A stretch of 64,000 nt of DNA from NCBI RefSeq assembly GCF_003269035.1, contig NZ_QLTK01000029.1, forward strand, positions 29,939-93,938, given 5' to 3'. The translations under genes were made by a program, and so were the position numbers. Of this stretch, positions 8,745-17,211 are shown in pieces (position 1 is the first letter of the stretch; each line of letters opens with the position of its first letter). Below the pieces are notes generated by a model, which was not told where the DNA came from, did not search any database, and saw nothing but the letters and a program-made list of their open reading frames with translations. The stretch comes from Paraburkholderia bryophila (GTDB lineage Bacteria > Pseudomonadota > Gammaproteobacteria > Burkholderiales > Burkholderiaceae).

Positions 8745-9755
8745 TCACCCGAACGTCGGCTCCAGAAACCGCTCGATCCAGACCGCCAGGCGGTCGGCCG
8801 CAAAACTGGCATTGTGCGTGCCGGCACGGCAAACGATAGCGTCACCTTCACGCACGAACTGTAGCGCGCCGCCCGCCTCTTCCAGCCACAGCAGGCCAGC
8901 CAGCCAGGCCGCGTGCTCGGCCGAAACGGCCTGGCCCACCGGCCGCGTGAGGAACTCGCTCAGCGTGGTCGGCGAAGTCCAGATCAGCGTATCGCCACCG
9001 CCGCGCACCGTGGCGCCGAGCACTTCCGCGAACACCTGCAACGCATCGGCCGCGCTACGCCCCGCATGCTGCCTACGCAACTCCGCCAGACGCAGGCTGA
9101 CCGCGTGGCCGAAGCTGCCGCCGCACTCGCTCTCGGCGCGCACCAGGTCGGCGTAGTCCATACGCTGCCAGTCCGGCTCCGCGTTGCGCGTTCCAGCCAG
9201 TTCGGTGCCGGCCAGATAGGTTTCCATTGGCTGGAAGCGGCCCGGACCGATCAGGCTGGCGCACAGCGTATGCACGATGCCGATGCGGCTGGCGAGAGTC
9301 TGCGTCTGCAGCACGCTCAGCTTCTCGCGCACGAGCTGGTCGCGCTCCTTGCGCAAGCCCGCCAGTTCCAGCGCCTGCTTCATCTCCATGCGCAGCGCGG
9401 TGATGTCCCACGGCTTCTTGATATAGCGATGTATCTGCCCCTGGTTGACCGCCTCGACGGTCTGGTCCAGCTCCGAATACGCCGTGGTCAGGATCCGGAC
9501 AATGTGCGGATAGCGCTCGCGCGCATAGCGCAGCAGTTCGTTGCCGTGCTCGCCCGGCATGCGCTGATCGGACACCAGCACGGCGAGGCTGCCGGCATGG
9601 GCGTCGAGCATGGCCTTGCCGTCTTCCACGGAGGCGCCCGTCACGACCGGCGCGATCGCGCCGATGGCGCGCTCGAAGTATTTGACGGCGGTGGCTTCGT
9701 CATCAACGAACAGAATCGCCGGGGGCGGGGTCTGGTTGGCAATCGTAGTGCTCAT
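8745..9755 (-). CDS. phcQ: Response regulator without DNA-binding domain (PhcQ-like)
   Basis: A 336-residue protein. Residues about 13-130 are a receiver domain (ILFVDDEATAV, phospho-acceptor Asp in VLVSDQRMPGEHG, TTAYSE, Lys in IKKPWD). The C-terminal 200 residues are helical and carry no known output domain. In Ralstonia, PhcQ is the last gene of phcBSRQ and relays the 3-OH-PAME/MAME signal to PhcA. The same order here, with the start overlapping the previous gene's stop by 4 bases, supports the name. No phcA homologue lies in the window. Confidence 0.72.
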   Translation of the reverse strand: MSTTIANQTPPPAILFVDDEATAVKYFERAIGAIAPVVTGASVEDGKAMLDAHAGSLAVLVSDQRMPGEHGNELLRYARERYPHIVRILTTAYSELDQTVEAVNQGQIHRYIKKPWDITALRMEMKQALELAGLRKERDQLVREKLSVLQTQTLASRIGIVHTLCASLIGPGRFQPMETYLAGTELAGTRNAEPDWQRMDYADLVRAESECGGSFGHAVSLRLAELRRQHAGRSAADALQVFAEVLGATVRGGGDTLIWTSPTTLSEFLTRPVGQAVSAEHAAWLAGLLWLEEAGGALQFVREGDAIVCRAGTHNASFAADRLAVWIERFLEPTFG

Positions 9756-10362
9756 TGGTAACTCCTGTGGATTCGATCCTTGAAATTTTGGAATTCCAGC
9801 GTCACGGTCGTGCCGGCGCCGGATGCGGATGCGATCCTGATACGCTCGCCAAAGGACTGCATAACGCGGTTGCGGAAAATCACGCCGATGCCGATGCCTA
9901 TGCCAATACCGATAACGCAGGCGTTCGTGACAACCGGGTCGACCAGCGGGCGCGGTATCACTTTGGGCGCAGTGCCGAAGCTGCTGTCGCCGCTGCCAGC
10001 ATCTCGCGGACCGTACTCAGGCCGAGCGGCTTCTCCAGGATTCGAAACACCTCGCCGGCATTGTCCGCTTCCAGCAGCGCGTCCCTGTCCGCGTAAGCCG
10101 TCACGAGGATCCGCACGATATGCGGATAGTCCTGCGAGACCTGTCGCAACAACTCGCCGCCGTGCCGTCCCGGCATGCGAAAGTCGCTCACGAGTATCGC
10201 CACCCGCGCTCCTTCGCGGCTCAGGATGGAGAGGGCTTCGTCCGCGTCGCTGGCGAGCAGCACCTCATACTCACTCCCGGCCGCACGCGCAAAGTACTTG
10301 CGGGCCAACTCCTCGTCATCCGCATAAACGACCATCTGGCGTGCTTGCTGAGTCTCTTTCAT
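9752..10362 (-). pseudogene. phcR: Broken PhcR-like receiver-histidine kinase gene
   Basis: Two pieces in different frames. 9958-10362 encodes an intact 134-residue receiver (MKETQQ start; VVYADDEE, Asp in ILVSDFRMPGRHG, TAYADR, Lys in EKPLG) and then stops. 9752-9961 in another frame encodes only the end of a kinase ATP-binding domain: the glycine-rich G2 loop followed by FRNRVMQSFGERIRIASASGAGTTVTLEF. That remnant ends at the native spot, overlapping phcQ by 4 bases. Ralstonia PhcR is a receiver fused to a kinase, so the HisKA, N-box and G1-box part has been deleted here. The receiver piece may still be made and act alone. Confidence 0.72.
9884..9913 (-). repeat. Hexanucleotide repeat in the phcR remnant
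   Basis: Five 6-bp units in a row (GCCGAT, GCCGAT, GCCTAT, GCCAAT, ACCGAT on the plus strand) encode an alternating Gly-Ile run where a kinase G2 box normally has one GxGxG. It looks like slippage expansion in a gene already released from selection. Confidence 0.6.
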
Positions 10363-10369
10363 GTCGACA

Positions 10370-11707
10370 TCACTCGGCACGCGGCAGGTCGAAATTGAAG
10401 GCCGTCCACTGCCCCAACTCGCTTTCCGCAAACAATGTGCCGCCGTGTCGCTCCACCACCGCATAGCTGATGGACAAACCGAGGCCGAGGCCCTGGCCGA
10501 CTTCGCGGGTCGTGAAAAATGGTTCGAACACGCGCGCCAGATTCTCCGCGGCAATCCCCGGGCCGTTGTCGCGCACCTTGACGTGCAGCCTCTCGTCTCG
10601 CCATTGCGCCGCGACATGCACCTGCGGCGACACGGTGCCGGCCTTGTGCATAGCCAGCGCGGCATTCGAGAACAGGTTGATGAGCACGCCGATCACGGCG
10701 GCTTCGTCGCCCAGCACCAGCGTGTCGAGGGGCAACTCGCGCGTAATCGTCACGCCGCGCAACTCGTGCGCGCTCAGCCGGATCGACGAATCAAGCGCCT
10801 TTTCGAACAGGAACGGCACGTCGTCCGCCGCCGCCCCGGGCTTGCGGTAGGCAAAGGTCTTCAGGTCCGACACGATATGCTGGATGCGGTGCATACCCTG
10901 CCTGGCATCCGTCAGGCATTCCTGCAGCGACGCACTTTCCTTGACCTGCGGTTCTTCCATGGCGACTTCGATCGCCATCAGGCAGAAGTTCACCGGGTTG
11001 TTGACCTCGTGGAGCAAGCCCGCGGACAAGGTACCGATTGCCGCCATCTTCTCCTGCTGCAACAACTGGCCCTTGATCTTCGCCAGACTTTCGTTGGTGC
11101 GGGCAAGCTGTTCGTTCTTGTGCGCCACTTCGTCCTTTAGCCGGAACAACTGGAAGCGGCCTTTCTCGTTGAAGTAGGTATAAATGGAGCTGGCCAAGGC
11201 GCAGAAGAAGATCAGGATGAGCTGGAACTGAAACTTGCTCGCGTTCTGTATGCCGCCCGCGTGCGCCGTGCAGGCGATGTAGTAAAGGCACACCGTGGCG
11301 AGACCAAACGCCAGCGTCTGCCAGTAGCCGGAGGGAAACAGGATCCCCACGGCGAAGATCGTCAGGCTGAGCCCCGCATAGAACAGCGACTCCTCGCCCT
11401 GCGTGAAATAAATCATCCAGGAGATCATGGCCTGCGGTAGCAGCAGCCAGAAGAAGGTGATCACCTGCACGTGGCGCCGGCCCATCTTCGTGTAGAGCGA
11501 CAGCAAGGCCACGCCGATGGCGACGCTGGTCAGCACCCGCACCATCGCAAAGTACTTCTGCTCCGACGGATACACGACATAGTCCAGCGCCACGCCCATC
11601 AGCACCAGCAGGATCACGGTCAGACCGCCGGCCTTGCTACACAGCAGGCGGTAGTCGCGCAACTCTTCACGATAGTTCGAATGCAACTCGACCAGGGACG
11701 TTGTCAT
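10370..11707 (-). CDS. phcS: Membrane sensor histidine kinase (PhcS-like)
   Basis: A 445-residue kinase with about six N-terminal membrane helices (residues about 25-185), a short coiled linker, a HisKA domain with the phospho-acceptor His in GLLHEVNNPVN, and an ATP-binding domain (N box NLFSNAALAMHK, G1 VRDNGPGI, F box FEPFFTT, G2 GLGLGLSISY). It starts 1 base past the methyltransferase stop and ends 7 bases before the receiver gene, so the genes are one operon. In Ralstonia, PhcS senses the fatty-acid methyl ester made by PhcB; the polytopic, loop-poor sensor here fits a lipophilic ligand. Confidence 0.78.
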   Translation of the reverse strand: MTTSLVELHSNYREELRDYRLLCSKAGGLTVILLVLMGVALDYVVYPSEQKYFAMVRVLTSVAIGVALLSLYTKMGRRHVQVITFFWLLLPQAMISWMIYFTQGEESLFYAGLSLTIFAVGILFPSGYWQTLAFGLATVCLYYIACTAHAGGIQNASKFQFQLILIFFCALASSIYTYFNEKGRFQLFRLKDEVAHKNEQLARTNESLAKIKGQLLQQEKMAAIGTLSAGLLHEVNNPVNFCLMAIEVAMEEPQVKESASLQECLTDARQGMHRIQHIVSDLKTFAYRKPGAAADDVPFLFEKALDSSIRLSAHELRGVTITRELPLDTLVLGDEAAVIGVLINLFSNAALAMHKAGTVSPQVHVAAQWRDERLHVKVRDNGPGIAAENLARVFEPFFTTREVGQGLGLGLSISYAVVERHGGTLFAESELGQWTAFNFDLPRAE

Positions 11708-11708
11708 T

Positions 11709-13115
11709 TCAGGCCACTTGTTGCTGGCCGACGATCACCTCGGCGAACACATTCACGCCGGTTGCGTCCGTGTACAGACGCGGCTCGCCGCAGTCCTCGG
11801 GCATGATTTCGGCCATCTGTGCCTCGTTGCGGTAGATCAGATACCACTCCAGCACGTGCTCCATGCTGAAGCGCTCCGGGTTGTCGGCATGAACGTTGGT
11901 GACCAGCAGATGGCCGCCGCGCCGGGTGCGGCTCGCGAAATGCTGGTTCAAGCGGGCACAGACCTTGTCCGACAGATAGTCGAACAGGCCGGCGCAATAA
12001 ACCGCGTCGAACTCGCGGACGTCCGGTGCGTCCGCATCCATGCGGCGCTTGAGCAGATGATGAACCGAATCGTGCGTGAAGCTGATGCTCATGCGCTTGC
12101 CCATTTTCTGCGCGATGGCGCCGAGGCGTTCGCGCGTCCAGTCCAGCGTCTCCTGACTGAAGTCGAGCAGTTCGAACGTCAGCCACTCCGGTTCGTCGTA
12201 TTCATGGATGAAGCGCTGGATCTCCTGAGCCGGCCCGCAACCCACGTTCAGCACCTTGAACGGTCGCCCCGCCGCGCGCGCTTCGTTGGCAAGCCGGGTC
12301 AGATAGTTCACCAGCAACTCGACGCGATTGCGGTGCGCGCGCGCCACGGCAGTCTGAAGAAATGCGGCGTTGACGATCTGGAAATAGGTGCTCGGGCCCT
12401 GGCGGGGATCGTCGAGCATCTGGTTGACCATCATGTAGTCGCCGGCATAGCCCAGCGGCTTCGTGAAGGTGCGAAAGACGAAGGGCGAACGCAGCAGCAG
12501 CGGATGGAGCGCCGCCTGGGCAAAGGCTCGGTGTGCCGGCGCCAGTTCTTCGTCGACGAGGCGCGCCTCGCCTTCGAATGCGTCGAAGTAGGACTTGGTT
12601 TTTTCCATCAGCGGCGAGGCCAGTTCGAGGAAGAAGTCCTCGCGCAGGCTCTTGCCTTCTTTCGGCATGGTGTCCGCCAGATCCGCCTGTTCGACCCAGC
12701 GCGACATGTCCGACAGAAAAGCGCGAATACGATTGACCGCGATCTGGTATTCAGGGCGGATCTGGAAACGCTCGGCCCAGCCTTGCACGAACCGGCGGGC
12801 CTCTTCCCCCACCGTGCTGGCTTCCAGCGTACCGCCACTCAGTTCCCGCCACTCGGCGATGAGCGTGACCGAGACAATGGCGGTCAGGCCGGTATTGACC
12901 ATACTGATCACCACCGCCTTGCCCGAATAGGCGAGTTCCACCCCCATCTTGACCGACAGGTCGTTCAGCACCTCACTGACCTGAACGATCGAGTACGGGT
13001 TGTAGACCTCCATCACCAGCGACTTGCGCTGGAGATTGATGATCGTGCCTCGCACCTGCTCGCCCTGCGAGTTGAGGAAGCTCACTACCGGATCGATTTG
13101 CGTTTTGGAATACAC
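11709..13115 (-). CDS. phcB: SAM-dependent methyltransferase (PhcB-like quorum-signal synthase)
   Basis: A 468-residue protein. The N-terminal third is PilZ-like (GTIINLQRKSLVMEVYNPYSIVQ), the middle is helical, and the C-terminal third is a Rossmann methyltransferase with motif I as VLNVGCGPAQE and a FDAVYCAGLFDYLSD stretch. In Ralstonia, PhcB makes 3-OH palmitic or myristic acid methyl ester by methylating a hydroxy fatty acid. Being first in a four-gene run with a sensor kinase and receiver genes, in the phc order, argues for this role. The start is GTG at 13115, with no strong ribosome site. Signal identity here is unknown. Confidence 0.78.
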   Translation of the reverse strand: MYSKTQIDPVVSFLNSQGEQVRGTIINLQRKSLVMEVYNPYSIVQVSEVLNDLSVKMGVELAYSGKAVVISMVNTGLTAIVSVTLIAEWRELSGGTLEASTVGEEARRFVQGWAERFQIRPEYQIAVNRIRAFLSDMSRWVEQADLADTMPKEGKSLREDFFLELASPLMEKTKSYFDAFEGEARLVDEELAPAHRAFAQAALHPLLLRSPFVFRTFTKPLGYAGDYMMVNQMLDDPRQGPSTYFQIVNAAFLQTAVARAHRNRVELLVNYLTRLANEARAAGRPFKVLNVGCGPAQEIQRFIHEYDEPEWLTFELLDFSQETLDWTRERLGAIAQKMGKRMSISFTHDSVHHLLKRRMDADAPDVREFDAVYCAGLFDYLSDKVCARLNQHFASRTRRGGHLLVTNVHADNPERFSMEHVLEWYLIYRNEAQMAEIMPEDCGEPRLYTDATGVNVFAEVIVGQQQVA

Positions 13116-13597
13116 AGTATGGCGGCCAGGTAAGTACCACGAGAAGTTGGTTTGAAATCTGGTGCCATACTCAGGCGATCAGGCTGCCCGGTTCAGCGTC
13201 GATGGGTCCTCGGTTCAGGTGACGAAGCGTCGCCATCGGTATTTCAGTTGCCGCCACGGCAGCCCGTTTTTCCTGGGCGGCGCACCACTTCCTCCCGAAC
13301 TGCATCGGCCAGACAGAATATGCATTTGACTTATCCGCGTGACCTCGCGACTGCACGTGCACAAAGGGCATCGCGGTTCAACGAGACTCGTTAGCCTGGT
13401 GGGTCTGACGACCCGTTTCGGAACAGCACTGACTTTTGCGTCTGCAGCATTCTACTGATAAAAAACATTGCTGTCGTCTCAGTCGCGCAACGCGCTTCGA
13501 CAGTCGACGCTCGCCGTTCGAACGACAAGGAGGGCTTGCAATTCGGCCGGCATCGAATATATGATTCGTATATGTTTCATATATACAGAGCAAGCTG
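13116..13597. other. Intergenic region between phcB-like and ParD-like genes
   Basis: About 480 bp between divergent genes. No gene is convincing here. It must hold the promoters of the phc-like operon (left part) and of the ParD-like/MetAP operon (right part). The right end is unusually AT-rich around 13556-13590 and contains an inverted repeat listed separately. Confidence 0.5.
13558..13583. promoter_or_regulatory. AT-rich inverted repeat upstream of ParD-like gene
   Basis: TATATGA at 13558-13564 and TCATATA at 13577-13583 are perfect inverted arms with a 12-base spacer that itself contains GTATATG. It lies 14 bases before the start of a ribbon-helix-helix-type gene; such proteins commonly repress their own promoter by binding short palindromes, so this is a candidate operator. 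Confidence 0.5.
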
Positions 13598-13810
13598 ATG
13601 GGTATCGTGAACATCGACGACGATCTGCACGATCAGATCCGCAAGGCGAGCACCGTGTCGTGTCGGTCGATCAACGCACAGGCGGCCTTCTGGATCAGGA
13701 TCGGCATGCTATGCGAAATGAATCCGACGCAAAGTTTCAACGAGATCGTTGCGAGGGAATTGCGTGCCGCGGGAGTCGTGGAGCCAACCGCGAGGCTGGC
13801 TGCCGCATGA
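13598..13810 (+). CDS. ParD-like family protein
   Basis: A 70-residue protein of the ParD-like family. It reads MGIVNIDDDLHDQIRKAS, then a helix pair, then FNEIVARELRAAG, which fits a ribbon-helix-helix dimer that would bind DNA. Unlike a normal ParD antitoxin, it is not followed by a ParE/RelE toxin: its stop overlaps the start of a methionine aminopeptidase by 4 bases (ATGA), so the two are translationally coupled. The pair ParD-like plus MetAP recurs in proteobacteria as I recall. A palindrome directly upstream may be its operator. Confidence 0.8.
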   Translation: MGIVNIDDDLHDQIRKASTVSCRSINAQAAFWIRIGMLCEMNPTQSFNEIVARELRAAGVVEPTARLAAA

Positions 13811-14574
13811 CCAAACGACCGGAGGAAATCGCGTTGATGGCGGAGTCGGGCAAGCTGCTGGCGGAAGTATTCGGCCATCTGGACCGGCTGCGTTTGATCG
13901 GTATGTCGACCATGCAGGTCAACGATCTGGTCGACAGTTTTATCGTCAATGACCTGAACGCACGGCCGGCAAGCAAAGGGCAGTACGACTACGCCTACGC
14001 ACTGAATGCCTCGCGCAACAGCGTGGTTTGTCATGGCGTTCCCTCCGCGACCGAGGTACTGCAAAGCGGAGATATCGTTAATTTCGACATCACGCTCGAG
14101 AAGAATGGCTATATCGCCGACTCCAGCAAAACCTATCTTGTCGGCGAAGTTGCACCACTGGCCAAACGGCTCGTGCAAGTCACCTACGAAGCCATGTGGA
14201 ACGGCATCAAAGCCGTTCGTCCGGGCGCCAGATTGGGCGACGTCGGGCACGCGATCGAGCGCCACGCGCGGCGCCATGGCTATTCGGTCGTCAGGGAATA
14301 TTGCGGGCACGGCATCGGGCGTGAAATGCACGAGGAGCCGCAAGTGCTGCATTGGGGCAAGCCGCGCACGGGCTTATTGTTGCGGGAAGGCATGGTGTTC
14401 ACCATCGAACCCATGCTGAACCAGGGGCGGCATACCGTTCGAACCGCAGAAGACGGCTGGACGGTCGTCACGTGCGACGGGCAACTGTCGGCGCAATTCG
14501 AGCACACCGTCGCCGTGACCCACGACGGCGTGCGAGTCCTCACGTTGCGCCCCGAGGAACGGCCCCTGAACTGA
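13807..14574 (+). CDS. map: Type I methionine aminopeptidase (accessory copy)
   Basis: A 255-residue MetAP, which removes the starting methionine from new proteins in the cytosol. All metal ligands are present: Asp94 (NFDIT), Asp105 (ADSSK), His168 (GHGIGREMHE), Glu201 (TIEP) and Glu232 (FEHT); His76 (VCHGVPS) matches the substrate-side histidine. The start ATG overlaps the ParD-like stop, so an upstream long open frame is not used. It is away from rpsB/tsf, where the housekeeping copy usually sits, so it is probably a second, regulated copy. Confidence 0.92.
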   Translation: MTKRPEEIALMAESGKLLAEVFGHLDRLRLIGMSTMQVNDLVDSFIVNDLNARPASKGQYDYAYALNASRNSVVCHGVPSATEVLQSGDIVNFDITLEKNGYIADSSKTYLVGEVAPLAKRLVQVTYEAMWNGIKAVRPGARLGDVGHAIERHARRHGYSVVREYCGHGIGREMHEEPQVLHWGKPRTGLLLREGMVFTIEPMLNQGRHTVRTAEDGWTVVTCDGQLSAQFEHTVAVTHDGVRVLTLRPEERPLN

Positions 14575-14709
14575 GCGCTCGGTGCATCGGCAGGATGAGC
14601 CACTCACGTACACGACCGCTGCGGCTGCCACGCGCAATCGCGTCAGTTCGGATAGCCAGGAAAAAAGCGGTGACCCGCTCGTCGTTGAGAACCTGCCCGA
14701 TCACGTTAT

Positions 14710-14910
14710 ACGGAGAAGGCCGGGCACGCCTCGATATTGCGCGGCTCTACCGAGGAAAAGACGTTGCGCCTCAGTACGCGGCTCAAGGAATTACGGGAGG
14801 CGGGGCTCATCGATCATGCGGGACAGGGATACTGTCTGACCGACGCGGGCGTGGTACTACGGTTGGCGTTGCGGCCGCTGAGCGATTGGGCAGAGGCCTG
14901 GTGCAAGTGA
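14710..14910 (+). pseudogene. HxlR-type winged-helix regulator, C-terminal remnant
   Basis: In the frame ending at the TGA at 14908-14910, about 66 codons read as the recognition helix, wing and tail of an HxlR/MarR-like protein: TLRLSTRLKELREAGLID, then GYCLTDAG, then LRPLSDWAEAWCK. The first half of the domain (the CPV-x-GGKW region) is not found upstream in any frame, and no start or ribosome site is seen. It is best read as a decayed gene between map and the glyoxalase gene. Confidence 0.6.
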
Positions 14911-14951
14911 TGCCATCGCGGCATCACTTCACCCCAACCACTCACGGTTAA

Positions 14952-15368
14952 CTACTTCGCGCCTGCCGGCGCCTGAATCATCTTCCAGCCGTTCCCGGCC
15001 GGATCGCGAAACCCTGCGTCCACACTACCGAACCGCTCCACCGGTTCCTGCGTGAATTCCACACCGCAAGCCTTGAGCTTTGCATAGGTGGCACGACAGT
15101 CATCCACGGACAACACTAGCGACGGCATCGCGCCTTTCGCGACCATCGCCCGCAGCGTTTGCGCGGTCGCTTCGTCGTGAATGGGCGACCCCGGCACGAA
15201 CAGCCCGAGCTGAAACGAAGGCTGATCCGGATGCTGCACCGTCAGCCATCGATACGGCCCATTGCGCACGTCCGTATGGACCTTGAAGCCGAGCTTATCG
15301 ACGTAGAACGTCAGCGCTTCGTCCTGGTTATCGACGTACAAGCCCACCACATTGACACCTTGATTCAT
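14952..15368 (-). CDS. VOC/glyoxalase-family protein
   Basis: A 138-residue single-domain vicinal-oxygen-chelate protein. The fold is visible as two beta-alpha-beta-beta-beta halves: NVVGLYVDNQDEALTFYVDKLGF with RWLTVQHPD, then LVLSVDDCRATYAKLKACGVEF with FRDPAGNGWKMI. This group includes dioxygenases, glyoxalases and antibiotic-binding proteins; the function here is not known. Its start overlaps the upstream AraC gene's stop by 4 bases, so the two are co-transcribed and translationally coupled. Confidence 0.88.
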   Translation of the reverse strand: MNQGVNVVGLYVDNQDEALTFYVDKLGFKVHTDVRNGPYRWLTVQHPDQPSFQLGLFVPGSPIHDEATAQTLRAMVAKGAMPSLVLSVDDCRATYAKLKACGVEFTQEPVERFGSVDAGFRDPAGNGWKMIQAPAGAK

Positions 15369-15943
15369 GACACCTCCCTGGTTGATGAGGGGACTGTATC
15401 GTCGGCCTCGCGGCGGCGCTTCTCCAAAACTGCGATGTTGAGATCCGGCCGTTGCGCGGCCTTCAGCACGCTGACCGGCACGCGTTCGAGTTGCGACGGG
15501 CCGGCCCGCGCGTCGACGCGCAAGGCGCCGGGACTTTTACCGGTAATGTCGCGAAAGATGCGTCCGAACGTGCCCAGGCTTTCCCAGCCGGTGGCGAAGG
15601 CGATTGTCGTGATACTGAGGTCGGTGTCGCGCAGCAAGGTGGCGGCTTGCTCGATGCGCCGTGTCAGCAGATACCGGTGCGGTGGAATGCCGAAGGCCCG
15701 CTTGAAGGAGCGCGCGAAATGGGCCTCGGAAACGCCGCTGACCCCGGCCAGACGCTTGACCGGCCAGGCCTCGTGCGAGGCGGCATCCATGTGGTCCTTG
15801 GCGCGTAGCAGACGGCGCAGCAAGGCCGGATCCTCCAACGCGTCGTTGCCGCCCGGTGCGGGCGCCGCGGGTTCTGCTGGCGATGCGGGCGCTGCGTGCG
15901 ATAAATCAGGCGACTGGGCTTTACGGTCGTGGAGAGCGCGCAT
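15365..15943 (-). CDS. AraC-family regulator (short form)
   Basis: A 192-residue regulator. A disordered Ala/Pro-rich N-terminus (residues 10-35) is followed by the two-helix-turn-helix domain: VKRLAGVSGVSEAHFARSFKRAFGIPPHRYLLTRRIEQAATLL, then ITTIAFATGWESLGTFGRIFRDITGKSPGALR. It has no sensor domain, so it probably acts by level or by partner. It overlaps the glyoxalase-like gene by 4 bases and likely controls that gene and itself. Confidence 0.88.
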   Translation of the reverse strand: MRALHDRKAQSPDLSHAAPASPAEPAAPAPGGNDALEDPALLRRLLRAKDHMDAASHEAWPVKRLAGVSGVSEAHFARSFKRAFGIPPHRYLLTRRIEQAATLLRDTDLSITTIAFATGWESLGTFGRIFRDITGKSPGALRVDARAGPSQLERVPVSVLKAAQRPDLNIAVLEKRRREADDTVPSSTREVS

Positions 15944-16074
15944 GAGTTCCAGGGAAGCTGGCGGTATGCGCGTAGTTTAGGCTCAAGGGCGGCACCCGCA
16001 AAGCGCGGCGTACATCTGAAAACGCCAGCAAAACCGCAGTCAAACGCACGGCCAGACACATGGTCAAACGCGCA

Positions 16075-17202
16075 TCACTTGCGCGTAAACGACCCGCGCT
16101 GCAACGTCACCATGCGCGGCAGTTCGATCGTAAACACCGTGCCTGCCGCTTCATCGGAATGCACGCTGACGTTGCCGCCGTGCATCCGCGCAATTTCCTG
16201 CACGATATGCAGGCCGAGCCCCAGGCCTTCACGCGCACGACCTACGCTGGTATTCGGCCCAAACGCCTTGAACAGGTGCGGAAAAACCTCCGCCGGAATC
16301 GTGCCGCGGTTGGCGACTTTCAGACGCACGGAATCCACCGCCTCGCCGTCCACCTCGACGCCGATATCGCCGCCCGCCGCGCCGTGATGCAGCGCGTTGC
16401 TGACCAGATTCGACACGGCCTGCCACACCAGATCCGTATCCCACGCGCCGGCAGTATTGCCCGTGCTCGTAAATACGATGCGCTTGCCGTTCTCGCGTGA
16501 AGCAAACTCGTCGATCACCGAGCGGCACAATGTCGCCAGTTCGATCGAGCGCGGCTGCAACGGTAGCCGCCCGCCCTGCAGACGCGCCAGGTTGAGCAGT
16601 TGATCGACCATCCGCGCCATGCGTAGCGAACTGTTCTTTACGCGCGTGGCAACGGTGACCGATTGTTCGTCGGCCGCGGTGCGCATCAGATATTCCGCCG
16701 ACGCCAGCACCGCGCCGAGCGGCGTGCGCAAATCGTGGCTCAGCACCGCCATCAGCATTTCGTTGGCTTCGAGCATTTGTCGCGTCGTGACGAGCTGCGC
16801 CGCGAGCTGGCGTTTCTGCTGCTCGAGCTGCACGAACACGTCGACCTTCGACTGAAGAATGCGCGGATCGAACGGCTTGTACAGAAAGTCGACCGCACCG
16901 GCTTCGTAGCCGCGAAACGTGCGTGAAGCATCCTGCGCGGTCGCCGTCAGAAAGATGATCGGCACATGCGACGTGCGCGGACTGCCGCGCATCAGCGCCG
17001 CGAGTTCGAAGCCGTTCATGCCGGGCATATTGACGTCGAGGATCGCCAGCGCGACCTCGTGCTTGAGCAGCAGGTCGAGCGCGGCGGTGCCCGAATCCGC
17101 CACCAGCACGTGCACGTCGGGCCGCGCCAGCAGCGCTTCGAGCGCGGTGATGTTGTGGACGATGTCGTCGACGATCAGAATGTTCACGGGTGAGTTCGTC
17201 AT
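16075..17202 (-). CDS. Receiver-histidine kinase hybrid
   Basis: A 375-residue cytosolic protein: receiver at residues 8-125 (ILIVDDIV, Asp in LAILDVNMPGMNGFE, Thr in FLTAT, Lys in YKPFD), short coiled coil, HisKA with His in AVLSHDLRTPLG, and ATP-binding domain (N box SNLVSNALHHG, G2 GLGLGLHIV). The order receiver-then-kinase is seen in PhcR-type and other relay proteins. It is the last gene of an operon, 9 bases after cheB. It probably takes phosphate from, or gives it to, the large hybrid kinase at the operon's head. Confidence 0.9.
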   Translation of the reverse strand: MTNSPVNILIVDDIVHNITALEALLARPDVHVLVADSGTAALDLLLKHEVALAILDVNMPGMNGFELAALMRGSPRTSHVPIIFLTATAQDASRTFRGYEAGAVDFLYKPFDPRILQSKVDVFVQLEQQKRQLAAQLVTTRQMLEANEMLMAVLSHDLRTPLGAVLASAEYLMRTAADEQSVTVATRVKNSSLRMARMVDQLLNLARLQGGRLPLQPRSIELATLCRSVIDEFASRENGKRIVFTSTGNTAGAWDTDLVWQAVSNLVSNALHHGAAGGDIGVEVDGEAVDSVRLKVANRGTIPAEVFPHLFKAFGPNTSVGRAREGLGLGLHIVQEIARMHGGNVSVHSDEAAGTVFTIELPRMVTLQRGSFTRK

Positions 17203-17211
17203 GGCATCGGG

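Noticed and set aside
13468..13806. N-terminal extension of the methionine aminopeptidase
   Set aside because: The extension overlaps the ParD-like gene in another frame and has no family similarity; the ATG at 13807 gives the normal MetAP N-terminus.
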